Shown here: piece after piece, positions 18,401-29,133 of the stretch | How the letters are laid out: each line of letters opens with the position of its first letter | How positions within the stretch are numbered: position 1 is the first letter of the stretch | From: Megalonaias nervosa | Taxonomy: Eukaryota > Mollusca > Bivalvia > Unionida > Unionidae | Assembly (NCBI GenBank): GCA_016617855.1 | Contig: JAECUM010005010.1 | Location: 1 to 64,000, forward strand | DNA: 64,000 nt | Direction: 5' to 3' | Translations under genes and position numbers: made by a program | Notes under the pieces: generated by a model | Databases searched by the model: none | What the model was told of the DNA's origin: nothing | What the model saw: only the letters and a program-made list of their open reading frames with translations

Positions 18401-20710
18401 CTTGAAGCATTGGTTTCTGATCTTAAATAGGACGCAGGAGAAATGAGAAATTGTCATCACTTTTATTATATATTAAACAAAGATAATGAGTCCCTGTATC
18501 AATACAGGTTTGGGGACTGGTTTATTGAATTACAAGACAAGATTTTACAGAAAATTCAGTCCCTGTTTGTACAACAGTATTTAATTTTGAAGGTCTTTTG
18601 TCAAAATTTAAATCAACCCTTTTGTAAATGTTTTTTAAATGATGGATTTTTAACCAAATCCTCTTAAAGAGTTAGGTTGTTTCAAAAATCTTGTTTGGGT
18701 TTTATTGGAACAGATTAATTGAGGGTTAAACTTTTTTCGTTACAAGACAAGATTCTAATACTTTGCATTTATTGTTTTTTTCATACTATGATATGAAAAG
18801 TTTACCTTGTATAACATGGATATATAATGCTCTAGAATTCTTTAGAATTAAAGGTTTGAAAGGAAACTAAACTAATTTATGTTCATTATGTTGTTTCCAC
18901 GTAGCAATATAATGTAGGTCAGCAAGTAAAGTTGGAATGTTTATTCCATACATTGGAAATGACTTTGCATGCCAATTTATAGGAATATAGTCCAACTTGT
19001 TTCGTGTGATACATACATTTTATGGTTTTGTACATGATCCTCTTTTCTGACTTAGCTATTTTGGAGCATCTTGAAAGAGAAACATCTTGAGATTTAGAAA
19101 ATGCATGTTTTATAATCTAAAATGTTCTTTAATACCATTCAGTAACGGTCATGTCTGAACCTTGAAAAAATTAATTTCATCCTGGAAAAACCCTGGAAAT
19201 GACATGGAAATTTATCTTTAGAAAAGTGTGGGAACCATGTTTCCAGTTTGCTAACAGCTGCTTCGCTTGGTGCTCAGCATTAAGAGGTTAGTGTTAGAAC
19301 TGGTTGGCCTCGTGTCAGATAATATGACTGGTTGGGACATGATGATACATGTCTGCGGCATGATGCCCCAGTGCTAGATGTCACTATAAACTGATAAACT
19401 GCAGACATCATAGTGATATGACTGAAAAATTGTGTTAGTTACATTCAAAATCCAAATCACACACACACACACACACACACACAAACTTTTTCCAGTTTAA
19501 CTTAGAAAATCATTGTAATGTTTGGAATCTTGATGCATAGAGATATGATACAACAGGTGTAAATTATCTGCTCTAATTTTTCAGGGCATTACATTAGTGA
19601 TGTATATGATATAAAGAAAAGGTCTTGGTTTAGCTTTGATGACTCGCATGTTACCCGCACAACTGAGCAGGAGGTCCAAAGTAAACGAGAACGTACAGGA
19701 TACATTTTCTTTTACATCAGCAAGTAAGTAATTTATTAAAGTCCAAACACCATTAAACTGATAGTTGTACTTAAGGGCACGTAAAAATGTTACATTGTTT
19801 GACAGATATGAAATGTTTTTATGGTGTTCCTTGTGCATGTTTGTTTAGGCAAGTGGAACATTTTTCTTTTTGGCTTGCAATGCATTTGCCAGATATATAT
19901 GCTTTTTACAAACATGTTAAATGTTCTGCACAAATCGTAAACTCTAGATTTAGTACTGTATTATCAGATTTATTCAGTTCATAAATGACTTGTTTAGCTG
20001 AGCAAACTGTTCAACCTTTTGTTGTCTAATGGTTTGTACCCTAATACCAATGCAAATGTGACTCTCCACGTCTTCTTTTGTTTACATTAAATTACATAAT
20101 ATTGTCCTGTCTCCAGGATCGAGGATGCGTCATTGCAGGGTTCTGACTTGTGAAATATCATACCATATGATCAACATAATGCAAAAGAATCGTGCTTGTA
20201 TTTGCAACTCCTATCATGCCATATGACCAACATAATGCAAAACAATTGTGCTTCGTATTTGCAACTCCTGCCATCCATTTTTCATCAAATCCCTCATTCA
20301 TTTAGAGACATGCCACTTTTTTTTTCAACTTGGGCTGGGATTTCATGTATAATATTTCCTTTTGAAAAGAGACCCTGCACTCAAGTGAGACAGGTTAGAC
20401 CTTCATTTGCAATTTTGCATAATTTTTGCCACAGATCAAGTTTTGCATAGATTGTTAGGCTTTTAATTTAAAGCAAACTGCATTGACCATAATCTCTTGG
20501 TGTGCTATGCATTGGTAGACTTAGGTCTCTTCTGTTTGCAGACAGGTGTCTATAGTAAATACCGTAGTTATTGTCTGAGGTATTGTTTTAGTAACTGTTT
20601 TGGATTTTTTGACTTTGTGATACTTTGTAATATGAATTTTTTTATTTTCCAGGGACATATTTGACGATCTGAAGGAGCACCATAAGCTAACAGTTGCGAC
20701 AAAGTGCTGA
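5887..20710 (+). CDS. USP37: Ubiquitin carboxyl-terminal hydrolase 37-like, C-terminal half (five exons seen)
   Basis: USP37 is a cysteine protease that removes ubiquitin chains from cell-cycle and replication proteins. The exons seen are 5887-6497, 11399-11453, 13432-13501, 19585-19723 and 20653-20710. The C-terminal residues (LPYSYRLISIVNHVG, GHYISDVYD, WFSFDD, GYIFFYISK) match the His-box end of the USP catalytic domain and are closest, from memory, to USP37/USP29/USP26. Presence of UIMs favours USP37. The catalytic His is in GHYISD (exon 4) and the Asp in WFSFDD. The Cys-box half and PH-like N-terminus must lie left of the window. Phases match at junctions 1-2, 3-4 and 4-5. Junction 2-3 does not (phase 2 into phase 0), so at least one exon was missed or lost there. 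Confidence 0.85.
9781..9975 (-). mobile_element. SINE family 2 (tRNA-Leu-like head, CAA tail), diverged copy
   Basis: Read on the - strand it has the tRNA-like head (GGTCAAGTGGTCTCA...), the internal GAGGAAGAACC block seen as its complement, and part of the GCCGCCATGTATAGCC tail block shared with the copies at 49571, 61545, 24425 and 63690. The (CAA)n end is missing or decayed. Confidence 0.75.
10410..11020 (+). repeat. Minisatellite, 57-bp unit, about 11 copies
   Basis: Starts of the CATTTTGTTTTAATGCC core lie at 10410, 10461, 10518, 10575, 10631, 10688, 10745, 10802, 10859, 10930 and 11001. The period is 57 bp except for a 51-bp first unit, one 56-bp unit and two last 71-bp units that carry a 14-bp insertion (GTGGATAAAACCAG). 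Because 57 is a multiple of three, the - strand reads as a 19-residue repeat (MALKQNVQTMAHDLFKSKG); I regard that as incidental. Confidence 0.95.
11399..11453 (+). CDS. USP37: USP37 acidic mini-exon, start of second UIM
   Basis: A 55-bp exon between TATTTTAG and ATGAG|GTAATA. It translates, in phase with the preceding exon, as VYPPDDDDDEELLKSSLM plus two bases of an Arg/Ser codon. The acidic run followed by LLKSSLM fits the first half of a UIM (Ser in place of the usual Ala), to be completed in the next exon. Its 3' boundary is the seed-like sequence of the minisatellite that follows immediately. Confidence 0.7.
11444..12000 (+). repeat. Minisatellite, ~51-bp unit, about 11 copies, starting inside an exon
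   Basis: GGTAAT cores lie at 11453, 11501, 11631, 11682, 11728, 11779, 11830, 11881 and near 11930, spacing mostly 46-51 bp, with two or three degenerate units between 11501 and 11631. The unit is of the type ATCTCAGTAATGAGGTAATT followed by ACAGTTATGACACAGTCC and TGTTGGGGCAC. The first unit overlaps the last ~10 bases of the USP37 mini-exon and its donor. Confidence 0.9.
11454..13431 (+). other. USP37 intron region; expected exon not found
   Basis: The flanking exons are phase 2 and phase 0, so one exon of length 3n+1 is expected here, probably carrying the rest of UIM2 and UIM3. I could not find an open, acidic segment with good splice sites. A perfect-looking donor TTACAG|GTAAGT at 12392/12393 has no convincing exon in front of it. 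The region is filled by a 51-bp minisatellite (11444-12000) and a degenerate ~30-bp repeat (12725-13045). Confidence 0.5.
12725..13045 (+). repeat. Degenerate tandem repeat, ~30-bp unit, about 10 copies
   Basis: Units of the type AGGTCACTTTCAAGAGACCACCTCTTGTAT recur with strong divergence. Examples are near 12770, 12800, 12830, 12860, 12890, 12920, 12950 and 12990. A similar degenerate GGTCACC pattern appears near 24250-24365. Confidence 0.7.
13432..13501 (+). CDS. USP37: USP37 catalytic-domain exon before the His box
   Basis: Acceptor TTTTTCAG ends at 13431; donor ATTG|GTAAGT at 13501/13502. Its 70 bp translate as KGDLPYSYRLISIVNHVGTSSVI plus one base. The LPxSYxLxxIVxHxG pattern is the strand that leads to the catalytic-His loop of USPs. 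It joins the next exon in phase 1 to give VIGHYIS. The donor is followed by a short (GT)n/(AC)n palindromic stretch. Confidence 0.9.
13910..15690 (+). repeat. Minisatellite, 38-bp monomer, partly organised as a 114-bp higher-order repeat
   Basis: The basic unit is of the type TATCAGTTAGAACATGTTATGACAGTG plus GCATTATGTCA, 38 bp. From 13910 to 14374 the monomers are single and diverged. After a SINE insertion (14375-14675), three different monomers repeat as a block. The marker AAGATACTTC recurs at 14781, 14895, 15009, 15123, 15237, 15351 and 15465, exactly 114 bp apart. Diverged monomers follow to about 15690. Confidence 0.95.
14375..14675 (+). mobile_element. SINE family 1 (tRNA-derived head, CA-rich tail)
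   Basis: The head GGCCTAGTGGTTAGAGCGTC matches an RNA polymerase III box A. A body follows that is shared with 62229 (CCCAGTGCTAGACATCACTA, CTGCCACACTGCA, CATCGTAGCAATATGACT), ending CCAAATCGCACACACAC. Box B is damaged (GAGGTCGCCACAGCC). It is inserted within a 38-bp monomer of the minisatellite, after GACAG. Confidence 0.85.
17341..18205. repeat. Inverted repeat pair, arms about 170-190 bp
   Basis: 17341-17510 on the + strand resembles the reverse complement of about 18015-18205. Shared blocks are GGTGGCAGCAAAGG / CGCTTACCAGATGGCCTAGCAAA / TTTATTTTCTCAGA / ATCGTTATGTCTTTAATC. The ~500 bp between carries no recognised gene. It could be a foldback element, a MITE or an inverted local duplication. 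Confidence 0.6.
19250..19488 (+). mobile_element. SINE family 1, 5'-truncated, with target duplication
   Basis: It starts within the body (GCTAACAGCTGCTTCGCTTGG) and runs to the CCAAATCACACACA tail. A 10-bp direct repeat TTTCCAGTTT flanks it at 19240-19249 and 19489-19498, as expected for target-primed reverse transcription that stopped early. Confidence 0.88.
19585..19723 (+). CDS. USP37: USP37 catalytic His-box exon
   Basis: Acceptor TTTTTCAG, donor CAA|GTAAGT at 19723/19724. It encodes GHYISDVYDIKKRSWFSFDD, then SHVTRTTEQEVQSKRERTGY and IFFYISK. GHYISD carries the catalytic His and WFSFDD the acidic triad member. The GYIFFY strand closes the USP fold. Length and spacing are as in USP37 proteins. 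Confidence 0.93.
20653..20710 (+). CDS. USP37: USP37 terminal coding exon
   Basis: Acceptor TTTTCCAG at 20645-20652. It joins in phase 2 to give KDIFDDLKEHHKLTVATKC and a TGA at 20708-20710. The KxIFDxL segment continues directly from the FFY strand as in USP37; the tail is shorter than I remember for vertebrate proteins. Confidence 0.9.
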
Positions 20711-20811
20711 ATATACTTCTTGATTTTACGTTTAGAATAGGGTTTACATGAAATGTAGTTTTTGTTTATATTAGTGAGTAGATCAGATTTTGATGTATAC
20801 ATTGGTTAAGG

Positions 20812-20817
20812 AATAAA
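20812..20817 (+). terminator. Poly(A) signal of USP37
   Basis: AATAAA lies about 100 bp after the stop codon and is the first in the 3' region. The 3' UTR would be short, ending near 20830-20845. Confidence 0.6.
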
Positions 20818-21504
20818 TAAGTATTTTATTTGAATTTATTTATCTTTTTCTTGTTTTTGAACATACTTTCTAGATCTGAATCATTCTAGTTTTTATATTT
20901 TAGTAAATGTTATGTTTTTTGTTGCAATGAACAAAAAATGGTCTGTTTTGAACAAATACAAAGAACTTAAGCAAATGGTTTTGTAGAAATATCCTCTCCC
21001 TCCCAGCTCTATAATTGAGGGAGGTACTTATGGAAATGTAATGGATGTTGTCACAATTTTACTATCTCTTTGCTGGTAGGATGAAATAATTTGATGCAGG
21101 TGAGTTGTAAATGAATAAATTAAAGAGACCTTTGCTGAGTTTGTCAGCAGCTTTGTATTTGGTAAGCAGAGTTAGGGGAGTTTGACTACCTGTGCTTTGC
21201 ATCATCATTTAATTGGGTTTTTGCCCCTGATTGTAGGACCCATTTATTTCAATTTCTGAAGAAATCTCAACTCAATATTATTGTATTTTCATTAAAATTT
21301 GGTATTTTCCCTTGATTTTCATGACACAGTGACTGCAGTTGATTGTCAGTGATCAATATCTTTATTCAGTTTTGTTTCCTGACAGTAATCACATAATTCG
21401 TCTTATTATAACTTATGTGGAATTTAATTATAAGCTTCCTACATCTTGTTTTATACTGTAACTTGTTTACTGTATTTCCATTGCCAGTTGTCAGTGTCCT
21501 TCAT

Positions 21505-21796
21505 CTGGGGTCTCAGACTCTAATTGCCACAAGGGTCACGTGAGGATTACATTGGCCCAAGGGCCGCATCTCTGAAACCTTTACAACACTGAAAGCATCT
21601 TGTATAGTAGGTAGCCAGTTGCAGTGGTGGAAACAAAAAGTAAATGATAGCAATAAAATTTTTATCAAAACTGGCAGGCTGTGAAGAAAAAATTTGCATT
21701 AATTATTTTACAAAGTCCAGGTGTCACTGTGGGCGGCAGGGAATAACTCCACAGGCTGCATGAATAATTACACTGGCCACAAGTTTGAGATCCCTG
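21505..21796. mobile_element. hAT-like MITE (292 bp)
   Basis: The left end CTGGGGTCTCAGACTC and right end GTTTGAGATCCCTG (reverse complement CAGGGATCTCAAAC) form terminal inverted repeats of the CAGGGGTCTCAAACT type known from hAT transposons. The 8-bp flanks TCCTTCAT (21497-21504) and TTCTGCAT (21797-21804) match at 6 of 8, a decayed hAT-size target duplication. There is no coding capacity. Confidence 0.65.
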
Positions 21797-21949
21797 TTCT
21801 GCATCATCAGTAGAATCTACCTTCACCTGAACTCATGTACTGTCTTTTCTTTAGAAAAATACACTCCTCTAAATGAGAATAAAATGAAGCAGATCAATTC
21901 CTGGAATTTTCTTGTGTAATAATTTCCTTCTTATTCCTGTCGATCACCC

Positions 21950-21952
<3 letters not shown>

Positions 21953-21999
<47 letters not shown>
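21953..21999. repeat. (TA)n microsatellite
   Basis: An uninterrupted TA run of about 47 bp. Confidence 0.97.
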
Positions 22000-22003
<4 letters not shown>

Positions 22004-24424
22004 CCACCATTTGGTGATGAACATTTGAAAATGTCAGTTTATTGTCATTCTTTTATGTAAATAATGTTGGTAAATAAACTAGTCATATAACCATAGGGAA
22101 ATAAGTGTTAGAACTATTGGGGGTTTGATGTTGTTTGTTAGATATTCATAACCAAATAAGGTTGTAACACAACATAAAACAGGGCCAAATTTGATATTGA
22201 TTTTCAAAGTCACTGCAGTTTTAGCATCACAGTTTTTCTGTTGGTTTTGGAAGAGAGGCCAAATGGGTTTATGGTGCAGCCTTGTGTGCAACATGTGAAA
22301 TTGCTGGTCCGATATCAGAAAATTTCACCACAGGCGAGTGCTGAAAAACGATTAGTCGATCTGGCCATTTGGATTTTTAGGCATATGCAATCAGTGTATT
22401 CTACAAATTATATATTTTTTATGATATTAAAAGAAATATTAAAACCCAAGGGAAAATAAATAATAGTGATATGAGAAGATAAAGAACTCTTGTCTAATCT
22501 GCAATTACTAGATATTTGTTACTACAATTAAATACTCTTTTGCATCCATGTGATGTCTGATGACACATGCTACTTCTGATCCCCAAAGTCAATATGTTTG
22601 GTATTGGGATGTCTGGAAGTCACCAGAGACTGAATAACCAATCATAGCCAAGGAAAAAAAATAAGAACTATATCAAAGGAATACATTTTCAAATGAAAAT
22701 GATAGTTGGGTAACATAATTGGCTTGAAATATGGAAATAAAATGCATGCTAAGACATGATAATGCTGTTACGGTTGGTCCAGTTCAGCATGAACGATATC
22801 AGAGATTGTAGCTCAGTGAATTTTGTGAGCCTCTCATAATGTAGCTAAAGTTACAGAATTTGTTTTGCACACAAATGATTTAGACATTTTGTGTTTTTCT
22901 TAACGTTTCATTATATAAATAACCATACAAATGGCTTATATTCATGGCTACCTCTGTTAACCATTGTCATTGACTACATTTTGTCTTGTATGATGAAATG
23001 TAGGATCAGTTGGTTATGGACAAGACCAGTAGTATTTTTCAGGTTACTGGTCCAGTACAGGAATTTTTGGCGAGTTTCACACACTGCTGTGTGCATTGAC
23101 TTTGTCCTTTTGTTTACATACGCTTGTTACACCTGTTGTGGCCTTATATATTTCTGATCTGATTTTGATTTAAACTTTATGTGCTTACATCATCAAGGTA
23201 CTGGATGAGTTTGATAATGAACACAAATCGTTCACGTTAATGAGATAATACTACATCAAATTGAACTTTTTAGAGGTCATATTTATGAGCCAAAATTTGA
23301 CAAAACCTTGTTAATTGGATTATATCTTGCCAGTTTAGCTCGTTAACTCTCCACTTATTTTTTTTATTTTGATTGTGAGCAAGATGTACACACATCTATG
23401 ATGTAATCTTAAATCTGGTTGGCTAAAATTTGTTAAATGAGCATAATAGCATCATGGTCTGAGGTTGTACAGTAGATAACATCTGCACATATTAATGATC
23501 TTGCACCTGTTTTGCCAAGTTTGTTACCTCTTTAGACATTACATTTTTCAACCGATTTAAATAAAATTTGGTAAATGGGGTTTATATCGTCAAGATGTGT
23601 TTGATTATGAAGTCTGATTATGAACTGGAGCCTAAAATTTTAAGTATGCCTTTATTTTTCAAAGAAAATATCAGACTAGTTAAATGGGTAAAATGAACAT
23701 GATACAAAGGTAGTTTACTTAGGTTGGTGTTTTTGCAATACTGCAGAAGTTTGCTTGGAGAATGGTCAACTATTGGGTTATGTAAGCCAGGTGAGAAAAT
23801 TCAGCTCCATTTTGGTCTTGTTAATTAAGTATCACAATTCATGTATTTTGTATCTTTTGTTTCTGATGTCACAAGAGTTCAACAGGAATGTACATTAGAT
23901 ATCATGTCTCCAGCCAGCTTCAAACGAACACTAAAAACACTTTCATATTATCCTTTTCTTCACACAGTCCTTCATTTACTTTTGTAGTTCTTTCCTCTTT
24001 TCCAGCTAATTTTCTTTTTCCATTTCCAAAGATCTGAGCTTGTAATCCAAAGTTTGCTGTTTTTCTTGTTGTGCAGCCTCATTGTGTCCTGGGGGGAAAG
24101 GCATGAGTCCAGTTTTCTGCACATGATATAGCCACTAATGCGTTAAAAGTGACTTGAAAACCAACAAAAACAAAAATTGTCTTCAACTTCCTATTCTTTC
24201 CTTACTTCTAACCTCTTTTTATTTTACAATATTGTCTAATAGTACATAGTCAAACCTGTTGTAACAGTCACCTTTTCATAGTAGTCACATGGTCACAAGT
24301 GTCATGCTAATTTCTCCCAGGTAAATTTCCTGAATGAATGCCATGTGTAATGGTCACCTGATTTCTACAGTCTGTAGTCTGGTGTATCATAGCCAAACAA
24401 TGCTTTCTCTCAACCTTAATTGGT

Positions 24425-24658
24425 GGTGGCCCCCGGGTGGTCTAAAGTGCTCACCGTTATCTTAACCTCTGTGTGGGTTCGAGTCTCAGGCTCGGCCAAT
24501 GTGAGAAAGCTTGCCAGTAACTTCTCGTGGGTCGGTGGTTCTTTCCATGGTTTTCCTTGGTTCTTCCTCCACCATTTATACTGGCCACCATGTATAGCCT
24601 ATCTTGTGCTGAATAATGGCATGAAACGCTGTAACAATTACAACAACCTTAAGTGTTC
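24425..24658 (+). mobile_element. SINE family 2, nearly full length
   Basis: Head GGTGGTCTAAAGTGCTCACC resembles tRNA-Leu box A; box B is GGGTTCGAGTC. Then come AAGCTTGCCAGTAACTTCTC, GGTTCTTCCTCCACC, GGCCACCATGTATAGCC, AATGGCATGAAACG and a CAATTACAACAA tail. Confidence 0.85.
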
Positions 24659-26103
24659 ATTGGAATGTATCTAAAATGACTGCTTGGTCTATTCAAATTA
24701 AACGTTTGCTTAATGAGGAACCCAGTGATTAAATAAAGGAATACCATGTGAATTGAAGTGAAAACATTTCTCGTCTTATACTCACCATACTTCAGTCAAA
24801 ACATTGTCAGTGTAACTTGAAGGCTTCAGTATGTGAGATTCAAGATGAGGCAGTTTTTTCATTTGAGTAAAGGGTCAAAGCAGTTCATTTGCAGGATTGT
24901 AGGAAAATTAGTCATGTTATTGTAGCAGAAATGGAAGTTGCCTTTTGTACCAGTGTGACAGGTGCAGTTCGATATTGTCATCTATTTGCCTGTGAATTAA
25001 AACAATCTATGATCAACTCTAAGAAGAGATGTGCATTACATCATTTTCAAAAGGGTCAAGGGTCATTCTGTATTTGAAACTTGCCTGTAAAGTCAGGTGA
25101 AGTTTTTGTCACAGAACAGCCATATACTTTTGATTCCATGTCCATCACAGGTCTCCCACATACGCTGTCATTTGATCTTGGTGAGTTGAAACACTAGCTA
25201 ATTGAGATATTGTTTTTCAGATGTGAGCAACTAATCTCAAGCCTAATTTCTGCAATCTTGCCAACCAAAGAGTTAGTCCTTTGTATTGCAGTAAAGTGTC
25301 AGTCAGTAGTGAAATTAGTGTTTTGACATGGTGCACAAAACACACTTTGATTGGGAATTATTTTAAGTCTGTTACGACTTAAATGATCGGATGGATTAAA
25401 GTGGGCAGTTAATTTTGTGTGGAATATGAATTTGGGAGAGAACAACATACATTGCGTATTTTAGGATTTTGTTGAATAGTGCACATAAAACAGTATGAAT
25501 GATAATAACAATAATAACAAATGTAGTAATAATAATGTAAATGCTATTCGGTTTATGGTATCTTCTCAAAAACCAATTTTAAAAGGTGAATCTGTACAGA
25601 GGTCATCAGTATACAAAGGCCAGTTTTGCCTTTTCACATAGGTGGCTTCTATCGATTGTTTTATTTGTATGTACATTTATTGGAGGGGTTTATATTTTCC
25701 CAAGTTTGTAACAAGGATTTTAATGACTTTTACTTGGCACTATATAGCCAAGGTTGTTCTTATGTGCCAACAAACCTTTCACATACATGAGCTGGTTCAT
25801 GAGAAAATTTATGTGGTCTAAAAATGATGTTTCGAGATTTTCATGCCATCAAGTAGCTGAAATGTTTACCTTTGTGATTGTGTGTATATATAGGTACCTT
25901 TAAAAGTGATATGGTCACAACCAGATGCAGAATTAGCGTAATAAAATGGACTAACTGTTACAAAAATGCCAACGACATCATGAATAAATAGTGTTCATGT
26001 GTTATAAATATGTTCACAAAATTGCATTGTGAAAGTATGATTAATTATTTATGAGAAAATGATCTGCATATGCATGAGTTTGTAAAGAGTTTGTGGACTT
26101 TAT

Positions 26104-26215
26104 TTTAGATTACCCTGGAAATGTTGGTGATGATGCTTTTCCAGACTACCCTGGAAATGTTGGTGATATTGCATTTGCAGACTACCTTGGAAATGTTCGC
26201 CATATTGCTTTTCTT
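26104..26215 (+). repeat. Tandem repeat, ~36-bp unit, three copies
   Basis: AGACTACCCTGGAAATGTT recurs at a 36-bp spacing with 3-5 changes per copy. The in-frame period makes an incidental ORF (repeated DYPGNVGD). Confidence 0.85.
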
Positions 26216-26512
26216 TCGTGGGAGATGCATACTCCGTTACATTGCTACATTGTTATGCTGTATTGTTTTCTTATCTGAAAAAAGTTGATTATAGCAAAAT
26301 TATTGTAATAAATCTAGTGTATGCACCATTTGTATTTGTCTCCATTTTCAGATTTTATAGAATTTGTTGATTAGATGTTTGATTATGGAAAGTTGGTGCT
26401 GGGGAAATATTTCTTAGCCTGAATGATTAGCCAGTTCTTGGGGCAATCGTCACAGAGTGCAGTATTCATGACATTTTAATAATGGCATAGTTTAATTTCA
26501 TACGTATGTTTA

Positions 26513-26830
26513 TGTATGTGTGTGTTTGGATTTTAATGTAGCTTTAAAAAATTTTCAGTCGTATCGCCACGATGTCATCAGCATGGCAGTTTATAGTGGT
26601 ATCTAGCACTGGGGCATCATGCTGCAGACATTTAGCATCATGACCCACCCATTCACGTTATCCTAACACCAGTCCGACCAGTCCTAATACTAGCCTCTTA
26701 ATGCTGAGTGCCTAGCGAGACAGCTGTTAGCACCATTTTTATAAGTCTTGGGTATGACTCAGATGGAGTTTGAACCCACGACTTGCCTCATCCGAGTCGG
26801 ATGCTCAAACCACTAGGCCACTAGAGCAGT
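26513..26830 (-). mobile_element. SINE family 1, full length, - strand
   Basis: The - strand reads tRNA-like head (GGCCTAGTGGTTTGAGCATC), body and a tail of the AATCCAAACACACACA type. Flanks AGTTTAATTTCATA (about 26488) and AGTTTAGTTTCATG (about 26832) look like a 14-bp target duplication with two changes. Confidence 0.85.
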
Positions 26831-27380
26831 CAGTTTAGTTTCATGGTTGACTTCAGGTCAGAGCTGGATAAATGGGCATCTAGCCAGGTTGTTCCTATTT
26901 AAATCTAAAAGTGTTGATTTTGGTTGTGTATTTCCCTGTGGAATATTTATGATAGGGACTGACAGTTTGTACAGTGGAACAATTGAGAAGGAGCTTTTTC
27001 CATTATCTGGAGACGTCTTTTATTGTTGGCATGATGGTTAATGTATTAAATCACATGTGAAATGAGGCTAAAAATCATGGTTCAGCTGACCCTGGGATAG
27101 ATAGGAAAATAGTCCCTGTATTGGGTGAGTTGTATTTGTATTTTCATGATGTGAAGTACTGGTGCTACGTTATGGAATCCTATCAAGAAGTCATGCTATT
27201 GTTAAATTGTAATCCAGATCTGAAGTTGGAATATTTGTGGTGATTGATTAGAGGAAAATCATTTATAGTCTTGGCGCATTATAAGGACTTAAGTTGACAA
27301 TGACTATTATCTCGAAGCTCTTGGAAATGGGGGAAAACAAGGGATTTCGATCAAGTGAGTGAGTGATTCGCTCAGTAAAG

Positions 27381-27527
27381 AGACCCCATTCATATAGCAA
27401 TACATTAATTAGATATATCACAGAGACCCCATGCGTATAGCAATACATTAATTAGATATATCACAGAGACCCCGTGCATATAGCAATACATGCATATAGC
27501 AATACATTAATTAGATATGTCACAGAT
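27381..27527 (+). repeat. Tandem repeat, ~48-bp unit, three copies
   Basis: GAGACCCCATGCGTATAGCA plus ATACATTAATTAGATATATCACA repeats, with an extra partial GCATATAGCAATACAT in the last unit. Confidence 0.88.
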
Positions 27528-27748
27528 GGATATGAAAGAGTTGAACAGTATACGCACTTTCAACATAAAATGCTCACTCTTTTACTAGAACTGAAGCAGT
27601 TCTAAAAATGACATGGCAGATCTTTCCCAGAATATTACATGGTCACCATACAGAACCTGAAATTTGGTTAATCGTGAATTGGCAGCACAGTAGTTGGGGG
27701 TTGTCAACGGGTAGATCACTTTCTATGAAAGTCATTCCTATCTATTCT

Positions 27749-28040
27749 GACCGCTCTGGTGGTCTAATTGTTTAGAGCGTCTGCCTCGGATGTGGGAGGT
27801 TGTGCATTCGAACACCGGCAGTGTCATACTTTAGATTTATTAAAAAAATGGTACTAGTAGCTGCCTTGCTTGGCGCTCAGCATTAAGAGGCTAGTGTTAG
27901 GACTGGTCAGCCTGGTGTTGGGATAATGTGACTAGGTAGGGCATGATGCCTCAGTGTTAGACATCACTACAGACATGATTGATATGACTGAAAAATTTTA
28001 CAAGTTAACGTTAAAAATTCAAATCACACACACACACACA
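27749..28040 (+). mobile_element. SINE family 1, full length
   Basis: It has head GACCGCTCTGGTGGTCTAAT, the CGGATGTGGGAGGT block, the AGTGTTAGACATCACTA body and tail AATCACACACACACAC. It is diverged, with a short internal deletion relative to 62229. Confidence 0.85.
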
Positions 28041-28214
28041 TACACCCTATCAGTTCTTTTCATTTCTCATTTATTCCACATAGTCTCAGCCATGTTCAGT
28101 TTCCGTTGTGAGGCTGACATGTGCACAGGGTCTCGCAGCTGACTGAAGATTTTTATTTCAACATTATGCAGTGAATGCAGCTGCGTGTTGCATATGTGGG
28201 GTTATTTAGGAAGT

Positions 28215-28400
28215 ACGCCACAAAAAGCAACAAGCGTTGTGAAATTTAAAAAATTGTTTCCTTGAATACAAAGTGAAAATGTAAAAAAAAACCGTATGTT
28301 TTTGCGAATTAAATCTCAAATAATCCTAGAATTACAGACACAAGTCCTAATGATTAAAGTTCTGAATAAACTTTAGTGCAAATCTAAATTAAATCCAATG
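28215..28400 (-). repeat. Fragment of a Gmr1-like LTR
   Basis: The stretch aligns with the end of the copy-2 LTR (29155-29370). Shared blocks are GCAACAAGCGTTGTGAAATT, AATCCTAGAATT, AAGTCCTAATGATTAAAGTT and AATCCAATGCTGG. It is strongly diverged and has no internal domain next to it, so it is a truncated or solo LTR remnant in the tail segment of the duplicated block. Confidence 0.65.
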
Positions 28401-28409
28401 CTGGAAGTG

Positions 28410-28575
28410 TTGGTGAGCTGTGAACCTATGACAAAATCTTCACCTTGAAGTCATCTTTGAAGGTATTTTAGATTAACATGTGTTTTGAAATGATTGTCAC
28501 ACAGTGGAAAGTTCAGTACTGAGAAACAAATGTAGAGAATATATAATAATATTAATTGTGTTCTGAGTCCTATTC
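28410..28575. repeat. Third partial copy of the duplicated block (tail segment)
   Basis: TGAACCTATGACAAAATC, GAAGTCATCTTTGAAGGTAT, TTTAGATTAAC and GGAAAGTTCAGTACTGAGAA match 34140-34255 closely and 58965-59110 more loosely. It lies just upstream of the head of the next copy. Confidence 0.75.
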
Positions 28576-29133
28576 AGTGTAGTATAGATTAAAGTTTAAA
28601 TTGGTATAAAATCTTTATTATTAATGATATAGACATGCAATTTTATTATGTTGTGTATATAGACTTTGAAAATAGAAGAATGAAATTAAAATAAATTTTT
28701 ATTTAAAAAATTTAAATTATTTATTCTTTAAAAAAATTAATTTAAGTTTTTCCCCCCAAAATGCACATATATAATATTTATTGGGAATGATATTAAATAT
28801 TATCAGCACTTATGTATTCCTACACAATATTCAACCTGCAATGATGGATATTTGTCAAAATTTGTCAGAGAAAATATCTTTGTAAGTCAAAATGAGACCT
28901 TCATTTAAAATACATGAAGACAAAATTATATTAGGTATTGTGCCTTTATGTCATTCAAACTATTTATTATGGATCTAAACTGTTAATTTATGTGTTTATG
29001 ATGGTGTGACTTCCTGAGTAACATATCTGCTTGTATAGCTTTCAGTAATTGTTTATATGCATAGTTATAGTTAATATGATATTTAATGAGAGGACAGATG
29101 AAAATTTCATAGTAGAACCTACTCAAGTTGTCT

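Larger units (their letters stand above)
13502..19584 (+). other. USP37 intron, 6.1 kb
   Basis: It holds the 38-bp monomer array and 114-bp higher-order repeat (13910-15690, split by a SINE), two diverged copies of a ~240-bp segment ending in GGTCAGGGTCACTGTGACAG-like sequence (about 16290 and 16580), a ~170-bp inverted-repeat pair (17341-18205), a CCTGGAAA dispersed repeat near 19160-19235 and a 5'-truncated SINE (19250-19488). I see no further exon. Confidence 0.55.
20830..28210. other. Intergenic region, no gene recognised
   Basis: I find no exon or conserved protein. It contains a hAT-like MITE (21505-21796), a (TA)n run, two SINE-1 and one SINE-2 copies, a 36-bp x3 repeat and a 48-bp x3 repeat. 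The rest is AT-rich unique-looking DNA. Confidence 0.5.

Noticed and set aside
26093..26278. ORF with repeated DYPGNVGD
   Set aside because: Three 36-bp tandem units explain it; no flanking coding sequence or splice context.
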